Origin: Viridibacillus arvi
GTDB lineage: Bacteria; Bacillota; Bacilli; Bacillales_A; Planococcaceae
Reading direction: 5' to 3'
Assembly (NCBI RefSeq): GCF_001274945.1
Contig: NZ_LILB01000005.1
Location: 686,959-750,958 of the forward strand
DNA length: 64,000 nt
Position numbers and translations under genes: made by a program. Below, piece by piece: positions 37,599-49,466 of this stretch; the stretch's first letter is position 1; the number at the start of each line of letters is the position of its first letter. The notes under the pieces were generated by a model. That model ran no database searches, was not told where the DNA came from, and was given only the letters and a program-made list of their open reading frames with translations.

Positions 37599-37910
37599 TT
37601 AGATTTCGTTGAGAAGCTCGGACAGTTTTTTTGCAAAACCGTCATCCACGATGGCTAATGAGACCCGTGCGTCTTTCCCCGTGGCATGTCCGAGATCATA
37701 TCTAGTCCCGAACTCCTGCAACTCAACGTTGAAAGAATGACATTTATCTTGCATTTTTTTGCGCGTATTGGCAGAAGCATCTGTTGCTAAAATAACAAGC
37801 TTCGCACCATTACTGCGTACTTCTTTAATAACTTGTTCTTCGCCTGAAACGATTTTACGAGCCCTGGCAGCCAATCCAAGTAAATTTAATATAGATTGCT
37901 GTGGCGTCAT
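37599..37910 (-). CDS. ylxQ: L7Ae-family K-turn binding protein YlxQ
   Basis: This is a 103-residue L7Ae/L30e-fold protein (B. subtilis 100), with [19 protein letters not shown] and [15 protein letters not shown]. Relatives bind kink-turn RNA; the cellular target in Bacillus is not settled. It overlaps the ylxR stop by an ATGA and ends just before infB, the standard nusA-ylxR-ylxQ-infB order. Confidence 0.93.
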   Translation of the reverse strand: MTPQQSILNLLGLAARARKIVSGEEQVIKEVRSNGAKLVILATDASANTRKKMQDKCHSFNVELQEFGTRYDLGHATGKDARVSLAIVDDGFAKKLSELLNEI

Positions 37911-38185
37911 GTTAACGTCTCCTTACGAATGACTTTTAAAAGGTCTTCATATAGTTGTTCAGGAATTTCCACTTCTAACTGATGTTTCAGGACATTTTTC
38001 TTTTTCGCTTCTGCAACAGCTGTTTCGGATTTTGAAACATATGCACCGCGACCTGATTTCTTGCCTGTAACATCCACGGAAACTTCGCCTTCTTTAGAAC
38101 GAACAACCCGGATCATCTCTTTTTTAGGGAACATTTCACCAGTTGCTACACATTTTCTTAAAGGAATTTTTCTGTTTATCGACAT
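37907..38185 (-). CDS. ylxR: YlxR family RNA-binding protein (DUF448)
   Basis: The 92-residue basic protein has the DUF448 signature RKCVATGEMFPKKEMIRVVR and GKKSGRGAYVSKS. YlxR proteins bind nucleic acid and affect transcription; in relatives it has been linked to RNase P regulation. I start at the ATG giving MSINRKIPLRKC with GGAAGGTG upstream, giving near-identity in length to B. subtilis YlxR (91). A longer in-frame extension upstream has no homology. Confidence 0.93.
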   Translation of the reverse strand: MSINRKIPLRKCVATGEMFPKKEMIRVVRSKEGEVSVDVTGKKSGRGAYVSKSETAVAEAKKKNVLKHQLEVEIPEQLYEDLLKVIRKETLT

Positions 38186-38269
38186 AAGAACACACCTTCC
38201 TTTTAGCGTAAGAACTTTTGGCCATATTGATTCTATAAGAAGACTTTGCATATGACCAAATGCTTTTAC

Positions 38270-39412
38270 TTATTCTTCGTCGTCTTTATATAAATCAACC
38301 TCAACGTCATAATCTGCATCTTCTTCGTCTTGAGCTTCCTCATAAACAACAGTTGAAGATTGACTTGGGTAGATTCCTAATTCTCTTGCATCTGTTTCAC
38401 TCTTAATATCAATCTTCCAGCCTGTCAATTTCGCAGCAAGGCGAGCATTTTGACCACGTTTACCAATAGCTAAAGATAATTGATAATCAGGAACTACTAC
38501 TGTAGTTGACTTTTCTTCTTCATCAACTTGTACATCAAGAACTTTAGAAGGACTTAGTGCGTTTGCAACGAATACTACAGGATCTTCTGACCATTCAACG
38601 ATATCGATTTTCTCACCGTTTAGTTCATTAACAATTGTTTGAACACGGGCACCTTTTGTACCTACGCATGAACCTACTGGATCCACTTCTTCATTATGTG
38701 CAAAGACAGAAATTTTAGAGCGATCGCCAGCTTCACGAGCGATTGATTTAATTTCTACTGTACCTTGGAAGATTTCAGGAACTTCTAATTCAAATAAACG
38801 ACGAAGTAAACCTGGGTGAGTACGTGATACGTATACTTGTGGTCCACGAGAAGTACGTTCAACTTTTGTGATATACACTTTGATACGATCGTGAGGTGCA
38901 TACGACTCACCTTGAATTTGTTCATTTTGTGGTAATACCGCTTCGACTTTACCTAAACCAACATAAATATTACGTGGGTCTAAACGCTCTACAACACCAT
39001 TTACGATATCATCTTCGCGATCTACATATTCTTCATAGACAATGCCACGTTCTGCTTCACGGAATCGTTGAGTAACGATTTGTTTCGCTGTAGTAGCAGC
39101 GATACGTCCGAAATTACGTGGTGTTTCTTCCTGTTCCACGATATCACCAATCTCATAGGCAGGGTTGATAACTTGCGCATCTTCTACAGAGATTTGTAAG
39201 CGATCGTCTTCTACTACCTCTACTACATCTTTTCTTGAATACAAGTGCATTGTACCGCGGTCAAGGTTTAAATCAACACGCACGTTTTGCGCTTGGTTGT
39301 AATTCTTTTTATATGCATTAATAAGTGCCGCCTCGATTGCTTCAATAATGATATCACGAGAGATACCTTTTGCTTCAAGTGCATTTAACGCACCAACCAA
39401 TTCTTTACTCAT
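38270..39412 (-). CDS. nusA: transcription termination/antitermination factor NusA
   Basis: NusA binds RNA polymerase and modulates pausing and intrinsic termination. The 380-residue protein (B. subtilis 371) has an N-terminal RNAP-binding domain, an S1 domain (NGVVERLDPRNIYVGLGK), KH1 (DPVGSCVGTKGARVQTI) and KH2 (LAIGKRGQNARLAAKLTGW), then an acidic tail (DEEDADYDVEVDLYKDDEE) slightly longer than usual. It lies between rimP and ylxR. Confidence 0.97.
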   Translation of the reverse strand: MSKELVGALNALEAKGISRDIIIEAIEAALINAYKKNYNQAQNVRVDLNLDRGTMHLYSRKDVVEVVEDDRLQISVEDAQVINPAYEIGDIVEQEETPRNFGRIAATTAKQIVTQRFREAERGIVYEEYVDREDDIVNGVVERLDPRNIYVGLGKVEAVLPQNEQIQGESYAPHDRIKVYITKVERTSRGPQVYVSRTHPGLLRRLFELEVPEIFQGTVEIKSIAREAGDRSKISVFAHNEEVDPVGSCVGTKGARVQTIVNELNGEKIDIVEWSEDPVVFVANALSPSKVLDVQVDEEEKSTTVVVPDYQLSLAIGKRGQNARLAAKLTGWKIDIKSETDARELGIYPSQSSTVVYEEAQDEEDADYDVEVDLYKDDEE

Positions 39413-39432
39413 TGTCTATTTCACTCCTACTA

Positions 39433-39915
39433 TTAACTTTCTGCAGAAAAATCGATTGCTAAACGAGCTAATGCTATTTTATCTTTATCGATAACGACCT
39501 TAATTTTTCTTGTTTTAATCTTAACGTCAAGTTCTACACCTGCGTCTGTATAAGATCTCAAATAACCTTCAAATACTTTCATACCGTTAATGGCTTCATA
39601 TGATTTAATATGCACGAATTGACCGATAGCTTTTTCAAAATCAGCTTCTTTTTTTAATGGTCGTTCTGCTCCTGGAGATGACACTTCAAGGAAATAATTT
39701 TGTTCAATTGGATCAGATTCATCCAACTTTAAACTTAATAATTCACTTACTTGAGCACATTGTTCAATGTCAATGCTTCCTTCAGGAGTATCAATGTAAA
39801 CGCGCAAAAACCAATCGCGACCCTCTTTAACGAATTCAACTTCGACTAATTCAAGGTTTAACCCTTCTACTATAGGCGTTGCAAGTTGTTCCACTGCTGA
39901 GATAACTTTGCTCAT
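39433..39915 (-). CDS. rimP: ribosome maturation factor RimP
   Basis: RimP assists 30S assembly. The 160-residue protein has the [20 protein letters not shown] strand region and the [17 protein letters not shown] motif. I start at the ATG giving [12 protein letters not shown], with CAGGAGG upstream; an earlier in-frame start would add six residues but overlaps that site. It is the first gene of the nusA-infB operon; no clear promoter is visible in the short gap after the polC terminator. Confidence 0.95.
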   Translation of the reverse strand: MSKVISAVEQLATPIVEGLNLELVEVEFVKEGRDWFLRVYIDTPEGSIDIEQCAQVSELLSLKLDESDPIEQNYFLEVSSPGAERPLKKEADFEKAIGQFVHIKSYEAINGMKVFEGYLRSYTDAGVELDVKIKTRKIKVVIDKDKIALARLAIDFSAES

Positions 39916-39952
39916 ACAATCCTCCTGACTCACTTCATGTTGTCATAACAAC

Positions 39953-39981
39953 AGAAAAGAGCGGGAAATCCCACTCTTTTG
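39953..39981 (-). terminator. polC terminator
   Basis: Minus-strand arms AAGAGTGGGA and TCCCGCTCTT (one G-U pair) enclose a tight loop, then TTCTG. It lies some 65 bases after the polC stop and about 40 before rimP. Confidence 0.78.
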
Positions 39982-40048
39982 CTGGCGTTCTATCAACAAA
40001 TTAATTAAATAAATGATAGCACAGTATAGCCCGAAATGCAAATAAACC

Positions 40049-43000
40049 CTAGAACAGAGAGAGTTGGTTAGCATCTGGCATACCTTCTAAACAACCGAGT
40101 TTATCCATATATTCGATTAATGTTTTTGATACACGTCCACGTTGTTGTAAATCTTCTTTTGATAAGAATTCGCCATCTTCTCTTGCTTTAACAATGGCAA
40201 ACGCTACGTTGTTACCAAGACCAGGAATTGCATTGAAAGGAGGAATTAAACTATCCCCATCAATCACAAATTCCGTTGCTTTAGAACGATACAAATCTAC
40301 CTTTTGGAAATGATAACCTCGTTCGCACATTTCCAAAGAAAGCTCAAGGACAGTTAGCAAGCTTTTTTCTTTCGTAGAAACTTCCAAACCTTTTGCATCA
40401 ATTTCATCAATTTTTGACTTAATCATCTGCGAACCATTCACCATCGCGATAAGATCGAAGTCAGAAGCACGCACACTAAAGTATGCACAATAATAAAGAA
40501 TTGGTAAATGTACTTTAAAATATGCAATACGCACTGCCATTAATACATATGCAGCGGCATGGGCTTTTGGGAACATGTATTTAATTTTCTTACATGAATC
40601 AATGTACCACCCAGGCACTTTATTAGCTTTCATTTCTGCTTCAAATTCTTCTGATAAACCTTTACCTTTACGCACTGACTCCATAATTTTAAAGGCCAAT
40701 GATGGTTCCAATCCTTGATAGATTAAATACACCATAATATCATCACGACAACCTATAACTTCAGATAACACACATGTACCATTTTGGATTAATTCACTAG
40801 CATTTCCTAACCAAACATCCGTACCGTGAGATAGTCCAGAAATTTGGACAAGCTCTGAAAATGTCGATGGTTTCGTTTCTTCTAACATTTGACGAACAAA
40901 TCGTGTACCGAACTCAGGAATACCCAAAGTACCTGTTTTACAATTGATTTGCTCGGCTGTTACACCTAATGACTCTGGTCCATTGAAAATTTGCATAACC
41001 TCTACGTCATCAGTAGGAATTGTTTTAGGATCAATTCCTGATAAATCTTGTAGCATACGAATAACCGTCGGATCATCATGGCCAAGTATATCTAGTTTTA
41101 AAACGTTATCATGGATTGAGTGGAAGTCGAAATGCGTTGTTTTCCATTCAGAATCCTGTGCATCTGCTGGAAATTGAATCGGCGAGAAATCGTAAATATC
41201 CATATAATCAGGTACTACGATAATACCTCCTGGATGTTGCCCTGTTGTTCGTTTAACACCCGTACACCCTTGTACAAGTCTGTCTACTTCTGCACCACGG
41301 AAATTTAAGTTATTGTCACTTGCATAACCTTTTACATAGCCATACGCAGTTTTCTCTGCGACCGTACCAATTGTTCCTGCTCTATACACATATTCTTCAC
41401 CAAATAATACTTTCGTATAGTTGTGGGCTTGTGGTTGATATTCACCACTAAAGTTAAGGTCGATATCAGGAACTTTATCTCCTTTAAATCCAAGGAAAGT
41501 TTCGAACGGAATGTCGTGGCCGTCTTTTTGATAAGGAGTACCACATTCAGAACAATCCTTATTCGGTAGGTCAAAGCCTGAACCAACAGAACCGTCATCA
41601 AAAAATTCTGCATGCTGGCAATTTGGACATACATAGTGAGGTGGTAAAGGATTTACTTCGGTAATTTCCATCATTGTTGCAACAAGTGACGAACCTACCG
41701 ATCCCCTAGAACCTACCAAGTAACCATCATTTAATGATTTCTTCACAAGTTTATGTGAAATTAAATAAATAACAGCGAATCCATGACCAATAATCGATTT
41801 TAACTCTTTTTCAAGACGTGCTTCTACAACCTCAGGTAAGTTGGGTCCGTAAATAGAGTGCGCCATATCATAACTCATATTACGTACTTCCTCATCTGCA
41901 CCTTCAATTTTAGGTGTATAAAGATCATCTTTTACTGGCTTCACATCACCAATCATATTAGCAATATTCTGAGGGTTTGTTACAACAATCTCTTTCGCAA
42001 TATCGTCACCTAAAAAAGCAAATGCATCTAGCATTTCGTTAGTCGTGCGGAAATGTACTTTTGGTAATGTATGACGATTCAATGGGTTTGCCCCACCTTG
42101 TGAACGGATTAAAATTTGACGGAATATAGCATCATTTTCATTTAAATAATGAACATTCCCTGTCGCTACAACAGGCTTGTCTAATTTCTTTCCTAACTTT
42201 ACAATTTTACGGATGATATCTTCTAAGTTCCACTCATCACGTACAAGTTCACTATCAATTAAATGTGAATATACAGCTTTTGGATGCACTTCTAAATAAT
42301 CATAGAATTTTGCAACTTGTTCTGCTTCTTCCATTGATTTTTGCATAACTGTTGTGAAAACTTCACCTTTATCGCAAGCTGAACCGATAATTAATCCTTC
42401 TCGGTACTTCGTCAACATTGAGCGTGTAAGACGAGGGACGCGGTAAAAAGTTTGCGTATGTGAAAAGCTTATAAGTTTAAAGAGGTTCTTCAGACCGACA
42501 TTATCAGTTGCTAAAATTGTACAGTGTGTCGGTCTAGCTCGTTTGTATGAATCTCCTCCACCTATATTTTTGTTGAAATCATCGTGATATTTAATGCCCT
42601 TTTCATCCGCTTCTTTTAAGAGATGTAAAAGTAGGAATCCCGTAGCTTCTGTATCATAAATAGCACGGTGATGTTGTGTTAATTCTATATTGAACTTTTT
42701 ACATAAAGAATTTAATCTGTGATTCTTCATTTCAGGGTGTAAAAAACGTGCAAGTTCCAATGTATCTATAACTGGATGATTCTTTTCATCAATTCCTGCT
42801 TTTTTATAAGCCTCATATAAGAAACCTATATCAAATGAAGCATTATGAGCGACAACTATTCCATCACCAATAAATTCATGGAATTTTTTAATCATATCTA
42901 CAACTTCTGGTGCGTTTCTAACCATATCATCTGTAATACCTGTGAGTTCGATCGTTGTCGCAGAAAGAGGGTGATGCGGATTTGCAAAACTCTCAAATTT

Positions 43001-44383
43001 ATCGACAACTTCACCATTAACGATTCTGACAGCAGCGAGCTCGATTATAGTGTCGTATGCAGCTGATAATCCAGTTGTTTCTACGTCAAAGACAACAAAT
43101 GTATCCGTTTCAAGTAGACGATGCTGTTCATCATACGCAATAGGTACACCGTCATCTACTAGATTAGCTTCTAGTCCGTATAAAATTTTTATTCCGTGCT
43201 TCTTACCCGCATTATAGGCATCCGGGAAAGATTGAGCAACAGCATGATCTGTAATTGCAATTGCTGGATGTCCCCACTTAGCTGCTTGGGCAACGAGATC
43301 ACCAACAGATGTAACAGCGTCCATTTGACTCATTGGAGTATGAAGATGTAGTTCCACACGCTTTTCACCTTCTGGAGCGGTATCTTTACGTAAGACAGGC
43401 TTTATCTCCATAATATCTTGTGCCATAACAATTAGATCACGAACAAATGTATCATTTTGAACCGAGCCACGCGCCTTCACCCACATACCCTTTTTAGCCT
43501 GCTGCATAAGTGCAGCGTCCTCTTTATCTCGTGAGAACATTTTCACTAAAATGGAATCAGTATAGTCGGTAATTTTCAAAGTAAGAAGTGATCGACCACT
43601 ACGCAACTCTTTTACTTCTGCAGCGAAGACAAATCCTTCAATTGTGATGCGGCGTTCTTCATCTTGAATTTGTTGAATTTCCATCATAGCTTCATCAGGC
43701 TTAATAGGGACCCCAAGCTGGAATGGACGGTCTGAAACGTCTACACCACTTGGATTATCATTGCGTTCTTTTTCACGCTTTTGCATATCTTCGACAGCTT
43801 TTTTCGCAAAAGCTTCCTCTTCTAAACGGCGTTGTTCTAAAAAGGCATGTTGTGCTTCTGCTAATGCTTCAGTTGATTCATTTAGTTGGAAATCAATTGG
43901 CATATGCGGGAATCCATAGGTTTCATAAGCGTCCGCTATAATGTCTGTATACTTTTTCTTAAGTGTCATCATTTCAAGCTCTTGTTGACAATTAATCATC
44001 ATTTTCTGACCATTCCACTCAGGCAGCTGTTTCACTAAACCTTCTCGCAATGGTGGTGATAGTTCATCGATGTCTTCAATCACTTTTAGCCAATAATCTG
44101 TAACCAATTCCTTTGATATTGTTTGTTGCGGAGCTTCAATATCCAATTCAATTTGTGCTATTTGCGAAAATGCCTTTGTTAATCGTGTTTCAAATTCGCG
44201 ATATACTCCAAATGGTAAAATCGCAGGTAATTTGAGAGAAAATCGCCAAACGCGTTCTTTTTTGTGTACGGTCATTCTAGCTAATTCTGCTGCATTAAAA
44301 TAAGGCATATAAACGTCTTCTGTTAATTCAATTTGTTGGAGCAGTAGTTGAAACTTCAACTTTGCATCTTGCTCGTTTGTCAT
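40049..44383 (-). CDS. polC: DNA polymerase III PolC-type alpha subunit
   Basis: This is the replicative polymerase of low-GC Gram-positives. The 1444 residues (B. subtilis 1437) have the PolC layout: N-terminal domain, OB fold ([15 protein letters not shown]), PHP domain ([14 protein letters not shown]) split by a DEDD proofreading exonuclease ([12 protein letters not shown] near 430), a zinc module with paired CxxC (CPNCQ, CSECG), the catalytic palm ([14 protein letters not shown] and [20 protein letters not shown]) and C-terminal clamp-binding region ending QLSLF. It is intact and follows proS. Confidence 0.98.
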   Translation of the reverse strand: MTNEQDAKLKFQLLLQQIELTEDVYMPYFNAAELARMTVHKKERVWRFSLKLPAILPFGVYREFETRLTKAFSQIAQIELDIEAPQQTISKELVTDYWLKVIEDIDELSPPLREGLVKQLPEWNGQKMMINCQQELEMMTLKKKYTDIIADAYETYGFPHMPIDFQLNESTEALAEAQHAFLEQRRLEEEAFAKKAVEDMQKREKERNDNPSGVDVSDRPFQLGVPIKPDEAMMEIQQIQDEERRITIEGFVFAAEVKELRSGRSLLTLKITDYTDSILVKMFSRDKEDAALMQQAKKGMWVKARGSVQNDTFVRDLIVMAQDIMEIKPVLRKDTAPEGEKRVELHLHTPMSQMDAVTSVGDLVAQAAKWGHPAIAITDHAVAQSFPDAYNAGKKHGIKILYGLEANLVDDGVPIAYDEQHRLLETDTFVVFDVETTGLSAAYDTIIELAAVRIVNGEVVDKFESFANPHHPLSATTIELTGITDDMVRNAPEVVDMIKKFHEFIGDGIVVAHNASFDIGFLYEAYKKAGIDEKNHPVIDTLELARFLHPEMKNHRLNSLCKKFNIELTQHHRAIYDTEATGFLLLHLLKEADEKGIKYHDDFNKNIGGGDSYKRARPTHCTILATDNVGLKNLFKLISFSHTQTFYRVPRLTRSMLTKYREGLIIGSACDKGEVFTTVMQKSMEEAEQVAKFYDYLEVHPKAVYSHLIDSELVRDEWNLEDIIRKIVKLGKKLDKPVVATGNVHYLNENDAIFRQILIRSQGGANPLNRHTLPKVHFRTTNEMLDAFAFLGDDIAKEIVVTNPQNIANMIGDVKPVKDDLYTPKIEGADEEVRNMSYDMAHSIYGPNLPEVVEARLEKELKSIIGHGFAVIYLISHKLVKKSLNDGYLVGSRGSVGSSLVATMMEITEVNPLPPHYVCPNCQHAEFFDDGSVGSGFDLPNKDCSECGTPYQKDGHDIPFETFLGFKGDKVPDIDLNFSGEYQPQAHNYTKVLFGEEYVYRAGTIGTVAEKTAYGYVKGYASDNNLNFRGAEVDRLVQGCTGVKRTTGQHPGGIIVVPDYMDIYDFSPIQFPADAQDSEWKTTHFDFHSIHDNVLKLDILGHDDPTVIRMLQDLSGIDPKTIPTDDVEVMQIFNGPESLGVTAEQINCKTGTLGIPEFGTRFVRQMLEETKPSTFSELVQISGLSHGTDVWLGNASELIQNGTCVLSEVIGCRDDIMVYLIYQGLEPSLAFKIMESVRKGKGLSEEFEAEMKANKVPGWYIDSCKKIKYMFPKAHAAAYVLMAVRIAYFKVHLPILYYCAYFSVRASDFDLIAMVNGSQMIKSKIDEIDAKGLEVSTKEKSLLTVLELSLEMCERGYHFQKVDLYRSKATEFVIDGDSLIPPFNAIPGLGNNVAFAIVKAREDGEFLSKEDLQQRGRVSKTLIEYMDKLGCLEGMPDANQLSLF

Positions 44384-44402
44384 TATCCCACCTACCTTCT
44401 GT

Positions 44403-44434
44403 AAAAAAAGAAAAGAAGTACATTAAAGTACTTC
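44403..44434 (-). terminator. proS terminator
   Basis: Minus-strand arms GAAGTAC and GTACTTC with a TTTAAT loop, followed by TTTTCTTTTTTT. It sits about 20 bases after the proS stop and 20 before the polC start. Confidence 0.85.
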
Positions 44435-44455
44435 CCCCTTTTGACTCATTCGACA

Positions 44456-46162
44456 TTACTCAGCGTGAAAAAAGTTATTCAAACGATCGACTAACTCTTC
44501 TTTAGCCCATTCGAAAGTTTCGCCAGACTGTCTAAATTTCACTTCTAAAATACCTTCTGATGCTTTTTTACCAATAGTAACACGTACTGGTAACCCGATT
44601 AAATCTGCATCTGCAAATTTAACGCCTGCACGCTCTTTACGATCATCATAAAGCACATCATAACGATATGATTGTAACAATTTGTACGTTTCTTCTGTTA
44701 AATTCTTTTGTGCTTCATCTTTTTCATTCACTGAAATCAAGTGAATATCATATGGCGCAATTTGTTTTGGCCAAACAAAACCATAGCTATCTTGGAATTG
44801 TTCTGCAACCGCAGCTACAAGGCGAGACACACCAATACCATAACAACCCATAATAAATGATTGAGCTCGTCCATTCTCATCCAGGAAAGTTGCTTTCATT
44901 GAGTCACTGTATGTTGTACCTAGTTTGAATACATGCCCAACTTCAATACCCTCAGCAAATTTAATAGTACCCTTTCCGTCTGGAGATGGGTCGCCAACTT
45001 GGATAAAGCGTAAATCTTCAAAACGATCAATTGCAAAATCGCGGCCTGGATTTACATTAATATAGTGGAAGCCATCTTCATTTGCACCACATACACCATT
45101 ACGGATAGATTTGATTGCATGATCCGCAATTACTTTTACATTAATCGGAAGTTTTACAGGCCCTAAAGAACCAACATGACTACCTAATAAATCAAAGATA
45201 ACTTTGTCATCTGCTAATTCAACAGATTGTGCATCAAGTGCGTTCTTCAATTTAATATCGTTGATTTCATGATCTCCACGAGCTAATACAACAACTAGTT
45301 CGTCGTCTACATTAAATACTAATGATTTAATACAAGATTCAGGTGATACTTTTAAGAATTCAACAATCTCGTCAATTGACTTCTGGTCAGGCGTAGAAAC
45401 TTTTTCAAGTTCTTTCATATCTTCATTTGAATGACTATACTCAACGTTTACTTCAGCCATTTCAATATTAGCAGCAAAACTTGATTCATCAGAGAAAGCA
45501 ATTGTATCTTCTCCAATTTCAGATAGCACCATAAATTCGTGTGTATCTTTACCGCCTATTGAACCTGAATCTGCAATAACTGCACGGAAGTTCAAGCCAA
45601 GTCGAGTGAAAATATTCGTATAAGCTTTTACCATATCATTATATGTTTCATCTAAACTTTCACGTGTAGCATGGAATGAATATGCATCTTTCATAACAAA
45701 TTCACGACCACGTAATAAACCAAAGCGAGGGCGCTTTTCATCACGGAATTTATTTTGAATTTGATAAAGTGTTAATGGCAATTTTTTATAAGATTTTACT
45801 TCGTCACGCACTAAAGAAGTAATAACCTCTTCATGTGTAGCTCCCAGTGCAAAATCACGGTTATGACGGTCTTTTAAACGCATCAACTCTGGGCCATATG
45901 CTTCCCAACGTCCTGTTTCTTGCCAAAGCTCAGCTTGTTGTAAAGCAGGCATTAACAATTCCACAGCATCGATTGCTTCCATTTCTTCGCGAACAATTTG
46001 TTCTATTTTTTTAAGTACTTTTGTTGCTAGTGGTAAATATGAATAGACACCACTTGTATTTTGACGAATAAAACCTGCACGTAATAATAGCTGATGAGAC
46101 TTAACGTCAGCATCAGCAGGTATTTCACGTAAGGTTGGGATAAATGTTTTACTTTGTTTCAT
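44456..46162 (-). CDS. proS: prolyl-tRNA synthetase
   Basis: This is a bacterial-type class II synthetase of 568 residues (B. subtilis 564). Motif regions are visible ([21 protein letters not shown] in part, [17 protein letters not shown]), with an INS/YbaK-type editing insert at roughly residues 230-390 and an anticodon-binding domain at the end. I start at the ATG giving [13 protein letters not shown], with AAAGGTG upstream; a GTG three codons earlier is part of that site. No T-box leader is present in the short gap to rasP. Confidence 0.97.
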   Translation of the reverse strand: MKQSKTFIPTLREIPADADVKSHQLLLRAGFIRQNTSGVYSYLPLATKVLKKIEQIVREEMEAIDAVELLMPALQQAELWQETGRWEAYGPELMRLKDRHNRDFALGATHEEVITSLVRDEVKSYKKLPLTLYQIQNKFRDEKRPRFGLLRGREFVMKDAYSFHATRESLDETYNDMVKAYTNIFTRLGLNFRAVIADSGSIGGKDTHEFMVLSEIGEDTIAFSDESSFAANIEMAEVNVEYSHSNEDMKELEKVSTPDQKSIDEIVEFLKVSPESCIKSLVFNVDDELVVVLARGDHEINDIKLKNALDAQSVELADDKVIFDLLGSHVGSLGPVKLPINVKVIADHAIKSIRNGVCGANEDGFHYINVNPGRDFAIDRFEDLRFIQVGDPSPDGKGTIKFAEGIEVGHVFKLGTTYSDSMKATFLDENGRAQSFIMGCYGIGVSRLVAAVAEQFQDSYGFVWPKQIAPYDIHLISVNEKDEAQKNLTEETYKLLQSYRYDVLYDDRKERAGVKFADADLIGLPVRVTIGKKASEGILEVKFRQSGETFEWAKEELVDRLNNFFHAE

Positions 46163-46198
46163 AAAAACCACACCTTTTGCGTTATTTATAAATATTTA

Positions 46199-47458
46199 TT
46201 AAAAGAAAAATCTTTGAATATCGTTCCAAGTTACGACAATCATTAAAATCATTAACAACATAATACCAACAAAATGTACCATACCTTCTTTTTGGCGATC
46301 AATCGGTTTGCCACGTATAGCTTCAAAACCGAAGAATAATAGACGTCCACCATCTAAAGCTGGTAGTGGTAATAAATTCATGATTCCTAAGTTGATACTT
46401 AAAATAGCTGCCCAGTTCATGACATTTGTCCAACCGTATTTAGCTACCTCTTCAGTTGCTTTGTAAATACCAACAGGACCAGATAATGCATCTAGTGTAA
46501 ATTTACCAGTTACAAGCATACCTAATAGTTCAAATATTTTCATTGTCCATGTATACGTTTGTTCCACACCATACGAGAATGCTTTTAGTGGATTTTTTTC
46601 CATCGGACTTGAATATTGTACACCTATTTGCCCCATTTTTTGTTCATTTACTACAACTTCTTTTGGTGTTAATACAATTCGCTCTTTTTCCCCACCACGT
46701 TGTACATCCAAAGTCATTTCTTTTTTCGGGCTATTTTGAATAGCTTCAGATAATTCTTGCCAACTGTCAATCGCTTTGCCATTTATAGCAGTAACGACAT
46801 CCCCTTTAACTATACCTGCCGCTTGAGCCGGACTACCTTTTACTACATCAGCAATAACTGGCTCATTCGTTGGAATTCCCTGAACTAGTCCAATAACAAT
46901 GAATATTATGCATGAAAGGATAAAGTTAAATAACGGACCTGCAAAAATCGTCATTGCACGCTTACCTAATGATTTTGAATTAAATTGACGATCATAAGGA
47001 GCAATAATTGTTTCAGTACCATTTTCATTAATAACTGCATCACGCGCTACATCATAACGTACAAGATGCTCATCTTCGTCATAGCCTTCAATCCACAATT
47101 CTTTTTGTAGATCCGCTTTTTCAACTTCCAAAAATAACATGTCCGGTAGTTGCTTATTTTGATTTAATACAATTTTTTCAATTTCATCTTTGTCATTCAG
47201 TTGCATACCGATTCTATAACCAGGTTGTAGCTCGATATTGTCCATATCGTCTCCAGCCATTCGTACATAACCACCAAGTGGAAGTAATCGAATAGTATAC
47301 AGTGTTTCACCTTTTGTAATCCCTAAAATTTTAGGTCCAAAGCCGATTGCAAATTCTCTAACTAAAATACCTGAACGTTTCGCAAAAATAAAGTGACCAA
47401 GCTCATGAAAGAATACAATTGAGCCGAACACTACTATGAATGCAATGATTGATTGCAT
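46199..47458 (-). CDS. rasP: site-2 intramembrane zinc protease RasP
   Basis: RasP performs regulated intramembrane cleavage of anti-sigma factors such as RsiW and of FtsL and signal peptide remnants. The 419-residue protein has HELGH at residues 18-22 in its first membrane helix, an internal PDZ domain (GSPAQAAGIVKGDVVTAINGK) and the C-terminal third ligand motif LPALDGGRLLFFGFEA. AAGGTGGG precedes the ATG. It lies between dxr and proS as in B. subtilis. Confidence 0.96.
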   Translation of the reverse strand: MQSIIAFIVVFGSIVFFHELGHFIFAKRSGILVREFAIGFGPKILGITKGETLYTIRLLPLGGYVRMAGDDMDNIELQPGYRIGMQLNDKDEIEKIVLNQNKQLPDMLFLEVEKADLQKELWIEGYDEDEHLVRYDVARDAVINENGTETIIAPYDRQFNSKSLGKRAMTIFAGPLFNFILSCIIFIVIGLVQGIPTNEPVIADVVKGSPAQAAGIVKGDVVTAINGKAIDSWQELSEAIQNSPKKEMTLDVQRGGEKERIVLTPKEVVVNEQKMGQIGVQYSSPMEKNPLKAFSYGVEQTYTWTMKIFELLGMLVTGKFTLDALSGPVGIYKATEEVAKYGWTNVMNWAAILSINLGIMNLLPLPALDGGRLLFFGFEAIRGKPIDRQKEGMVHFVGIMLLMILMIVVTWNDIQRFFF

Positions 47459-47505
47459 GGAATCCCACCTTCTTCAGCTTGAAAAAATATCATTCAATCC
47501 TGTAG

Positions 47506-48651
47506 TTATTTTATCATGCTTTGAACTGATTTTCTCGTTTCTTTGTCTACGTGTAAAATAGTTTCTAAATCAGGTTGTAAAATGTTCACGTGTTTGTCCA
47601 TAATTCGTTCAATAAGATCTTCAATTTCCAAGAATTTAATCTTTTCTTGCAAAAATGCTCCAACAGCTGCTTCGTTTGCCGCATTCATGGCTGTAAGAAT
47701 TGTCCCTCCCATTCGACCTGCTTGATATGCGAAATCAAGGCAGCGGAAACGTTGTAAATCTACATTTTCAAAATGTAATTGAGATATCTTCGCCAAATCA
47801 AGGCGTTCTGCGGTTGAACGTGGTAAACGTTCTGGATAACTAAGTGCATATTGAATTGGTGTTCGCATATCAGGTGTCCCTAGTTGAGCCATAATACTAG
47901 TATCATGATATTCAACCATTGAGTGAATAATACTTTCTCTATGTATTAACACGTCAATATTATCATAATCCACATCATATAACACTGCCGCTTCAATGAC
48001 TTCAAGCCCTTTATTCATCAATGTTGCTGAATCAATTGTAATTTTAGCTCCCATTGACCAGTTCGGATGATTTAACGCCTCTTTTATAGTAACGTTTTTC
48101 AAATCTTCACGCGTTTGGTCGCGGAAACTACCACCTGAAGCAGTTAAAATTAATCGTGAAATGTCTTTTCGGTTCTCACCGTGCATCGATTGCCATAAAG
48201 CTGAATGTTCACTATCTACTGGTAGAATTGCCACACCATGTTTTTTTGCTTCCGACATTACTATATGACCGGCAGTAACTAATGTTTCTTTATTAGCAAT
48301 GGCGATATTCTTCTTAGCTTTAATCGCAGCTAATGTTGGTTCTAATCCAACACTACCTAATACTGCGTTGACTAACACATCAGCTTCAGGGCAAGTAGCT
48401 ACGTCTATTAAGCCTTGTGCACCAAAAACAAAATCCGTTTTAGGAAACTCTTTTTGCAATGCAACTGCATCTTTCTCAAATTGTACTGATACGATAAGAG
48501 GTTTAAATTCCTTAACAATTTCACGTGTTTTTTCGATGTTTTTCCCTGCTGAGAAGGCTACAAGTTGAAACGAATCTTTATGGTCCTTCACAATATCCAA
48601 CGTTTGAATACCAATAGATCCTGTTGCGCCTAGTAAACTAATTGATTTCAT
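47506..48651 (-). CDS. dxr: 1-deoxy-D-xylulose 5-phosphate reductoisomerase
   Basis: Dxr makes 2-C-methyl-D-erythritol 4-phosphate, the committed step of the MEP isoprenoid pathway. The 381-residue protein has the NADPH motif [37 protein letters not shown] and [10 protein letters not shown] start at the ATG giving [11 protein letters not shown], preceded by AAGGAGAT; an in-frame start seven codons upstream overlaps that site. It precedes rasP and follows cdsA by 17 bases; UppS upstream uses the pathway's products. Confidence 0.96.
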   Translation of the reverse strand: MKSISLLGATGSIGIQTLDIVKDHKDSFQLVAFSAGKNIEKTREIVKEFKPLIVSVQFEKDAVALQKEFPKTDFVFGAQGLIDVATCPEADVLVNAVLGSVGLEPTLAAIKAKKNIAIANKETLVTAGHIVMSEAKKHGVAILPVDSEHSALWQSMHGENRKDISRLILTASGGSFRDQTREDLKNVTIKEALNHPNWSMGAKITIDSATLMNKGLEVIEAAVLYDVDYDNIDVLIHRESIIHSMVEYHDTSIMAQLGTPDMRTPIQYALSYPERLPRSTAERLDLAKISQLHFENVDLQRFRCLDFAYQAGRMGGTILTAMNAANEAAVGAFLQEKIKFLEIEDLIERIMDKHVNILQPDLETILHVDKETRKSVQSMIK

Positions 48652-48668
48652 CAAAATAATCTCCTTCT

Positions 48669-49463
48669 TCATCCAACAAAGTGCAAGAAATGCAACAATG
48701 GTAATACAAATAATAAACTATCAAAGCGGTCTAAAATACCGCCATGTCCAGGTAATATTTTACCTGAGTCTTTCACATCATAATGACGTTTAATCGCTGA
48801 TTCTACTAAATCGCCCATTTGACCGAATATAGAAGCAATAATCGATACAATAATTAAAGTGACATATGTTGTTTCAATACCAACAATCAATTGGAATAGT
48901 ATTGCAAAGACAATAGCGGTAACAATCCCGCCTATAAATCCTTCAATTGTTTTATTTGGTGAAATTTCTGGCCATAATTTGTTTTTTCCAAGCTTGCGCC
49001 CAACAAAATAAGCACCTGAATCAGTTGTCCACACGATAACTAAGGCATAGATAACATATTCTAACCCTTCCACTCGTGTTTCAATCAAATAGTGGAAACC
49101 CATACCAACATAAAGCACACTTATGATAACAAATCCTACTTCATCAAAAGTGAACTTGTTTTTAATTAGCACTGTATAAATTAGTAATAGAATAGCACCT
49201 AAAAATAGAAATTCCATTTTCGAATAAGATGTTACTTCTAAGACTTTCGCTTCCCAATCATTTGGCATTAGCAAAATAAACATTGTTAGTAATGTTAAAA
49301 TGCCTGGTACTGAAAATAGCGAAATGCCTTTCATTCGTAAAATTTCATACAGACCAACTGCTGCCATCGCATATACTAATAACGAAAATGGAAGTCCTCC
49401 CAAAACAACAAATGGTATAAATAACGCAGCAGCAATAACGCCTGTGATAATACGCTGTTTCAC
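48669..49463 (-). CDS. cdsA: phosphatidate cytidylyltransferase
   Basis: CdsA activates phosphatidic acid to CDP-diacylglycerol for phospholipid synthesis, the substrate later used by PgsA. The 264-residue protein has seven to eight membrane helices and the C-terminal signature [18 protein letters not shown] followed by [13 protein letters not shown]. The start is GTG with AAAGGGG upstream, three bases after the uppS stop. Confidence 0.95.
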   Translation of the reverse strand: MKQRIITGVIAAALFIPFVVLGGLPFSLLVYAMAAVGLYEILRMKGISLFSVPGILTLLTMFILLMPNDWEAKVLEVTSYSKMEFLFLGAILLLIYTVLIKNKFTFDEVGFVIISVLYVGMGFHYLIETRVEGLEYVIYALVIVWTTDSGAYFVGRKLGKNKLWPEISPNKTIEGFIGGIVTAIVFAILFQLIVGIETTYVTLIIVSIIASIFGQMGDLVESAIKRHYDVKDSGKILPGHGGILDRFDSLLFVLPLLHFLHFVG

Positions 49464-49466
49464 GTT

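Noticed and set aside
46163-46198. T-box leader for proS
   Set aside because: The gap between rasP and proS is under 40 bases, too short for a T-box element.
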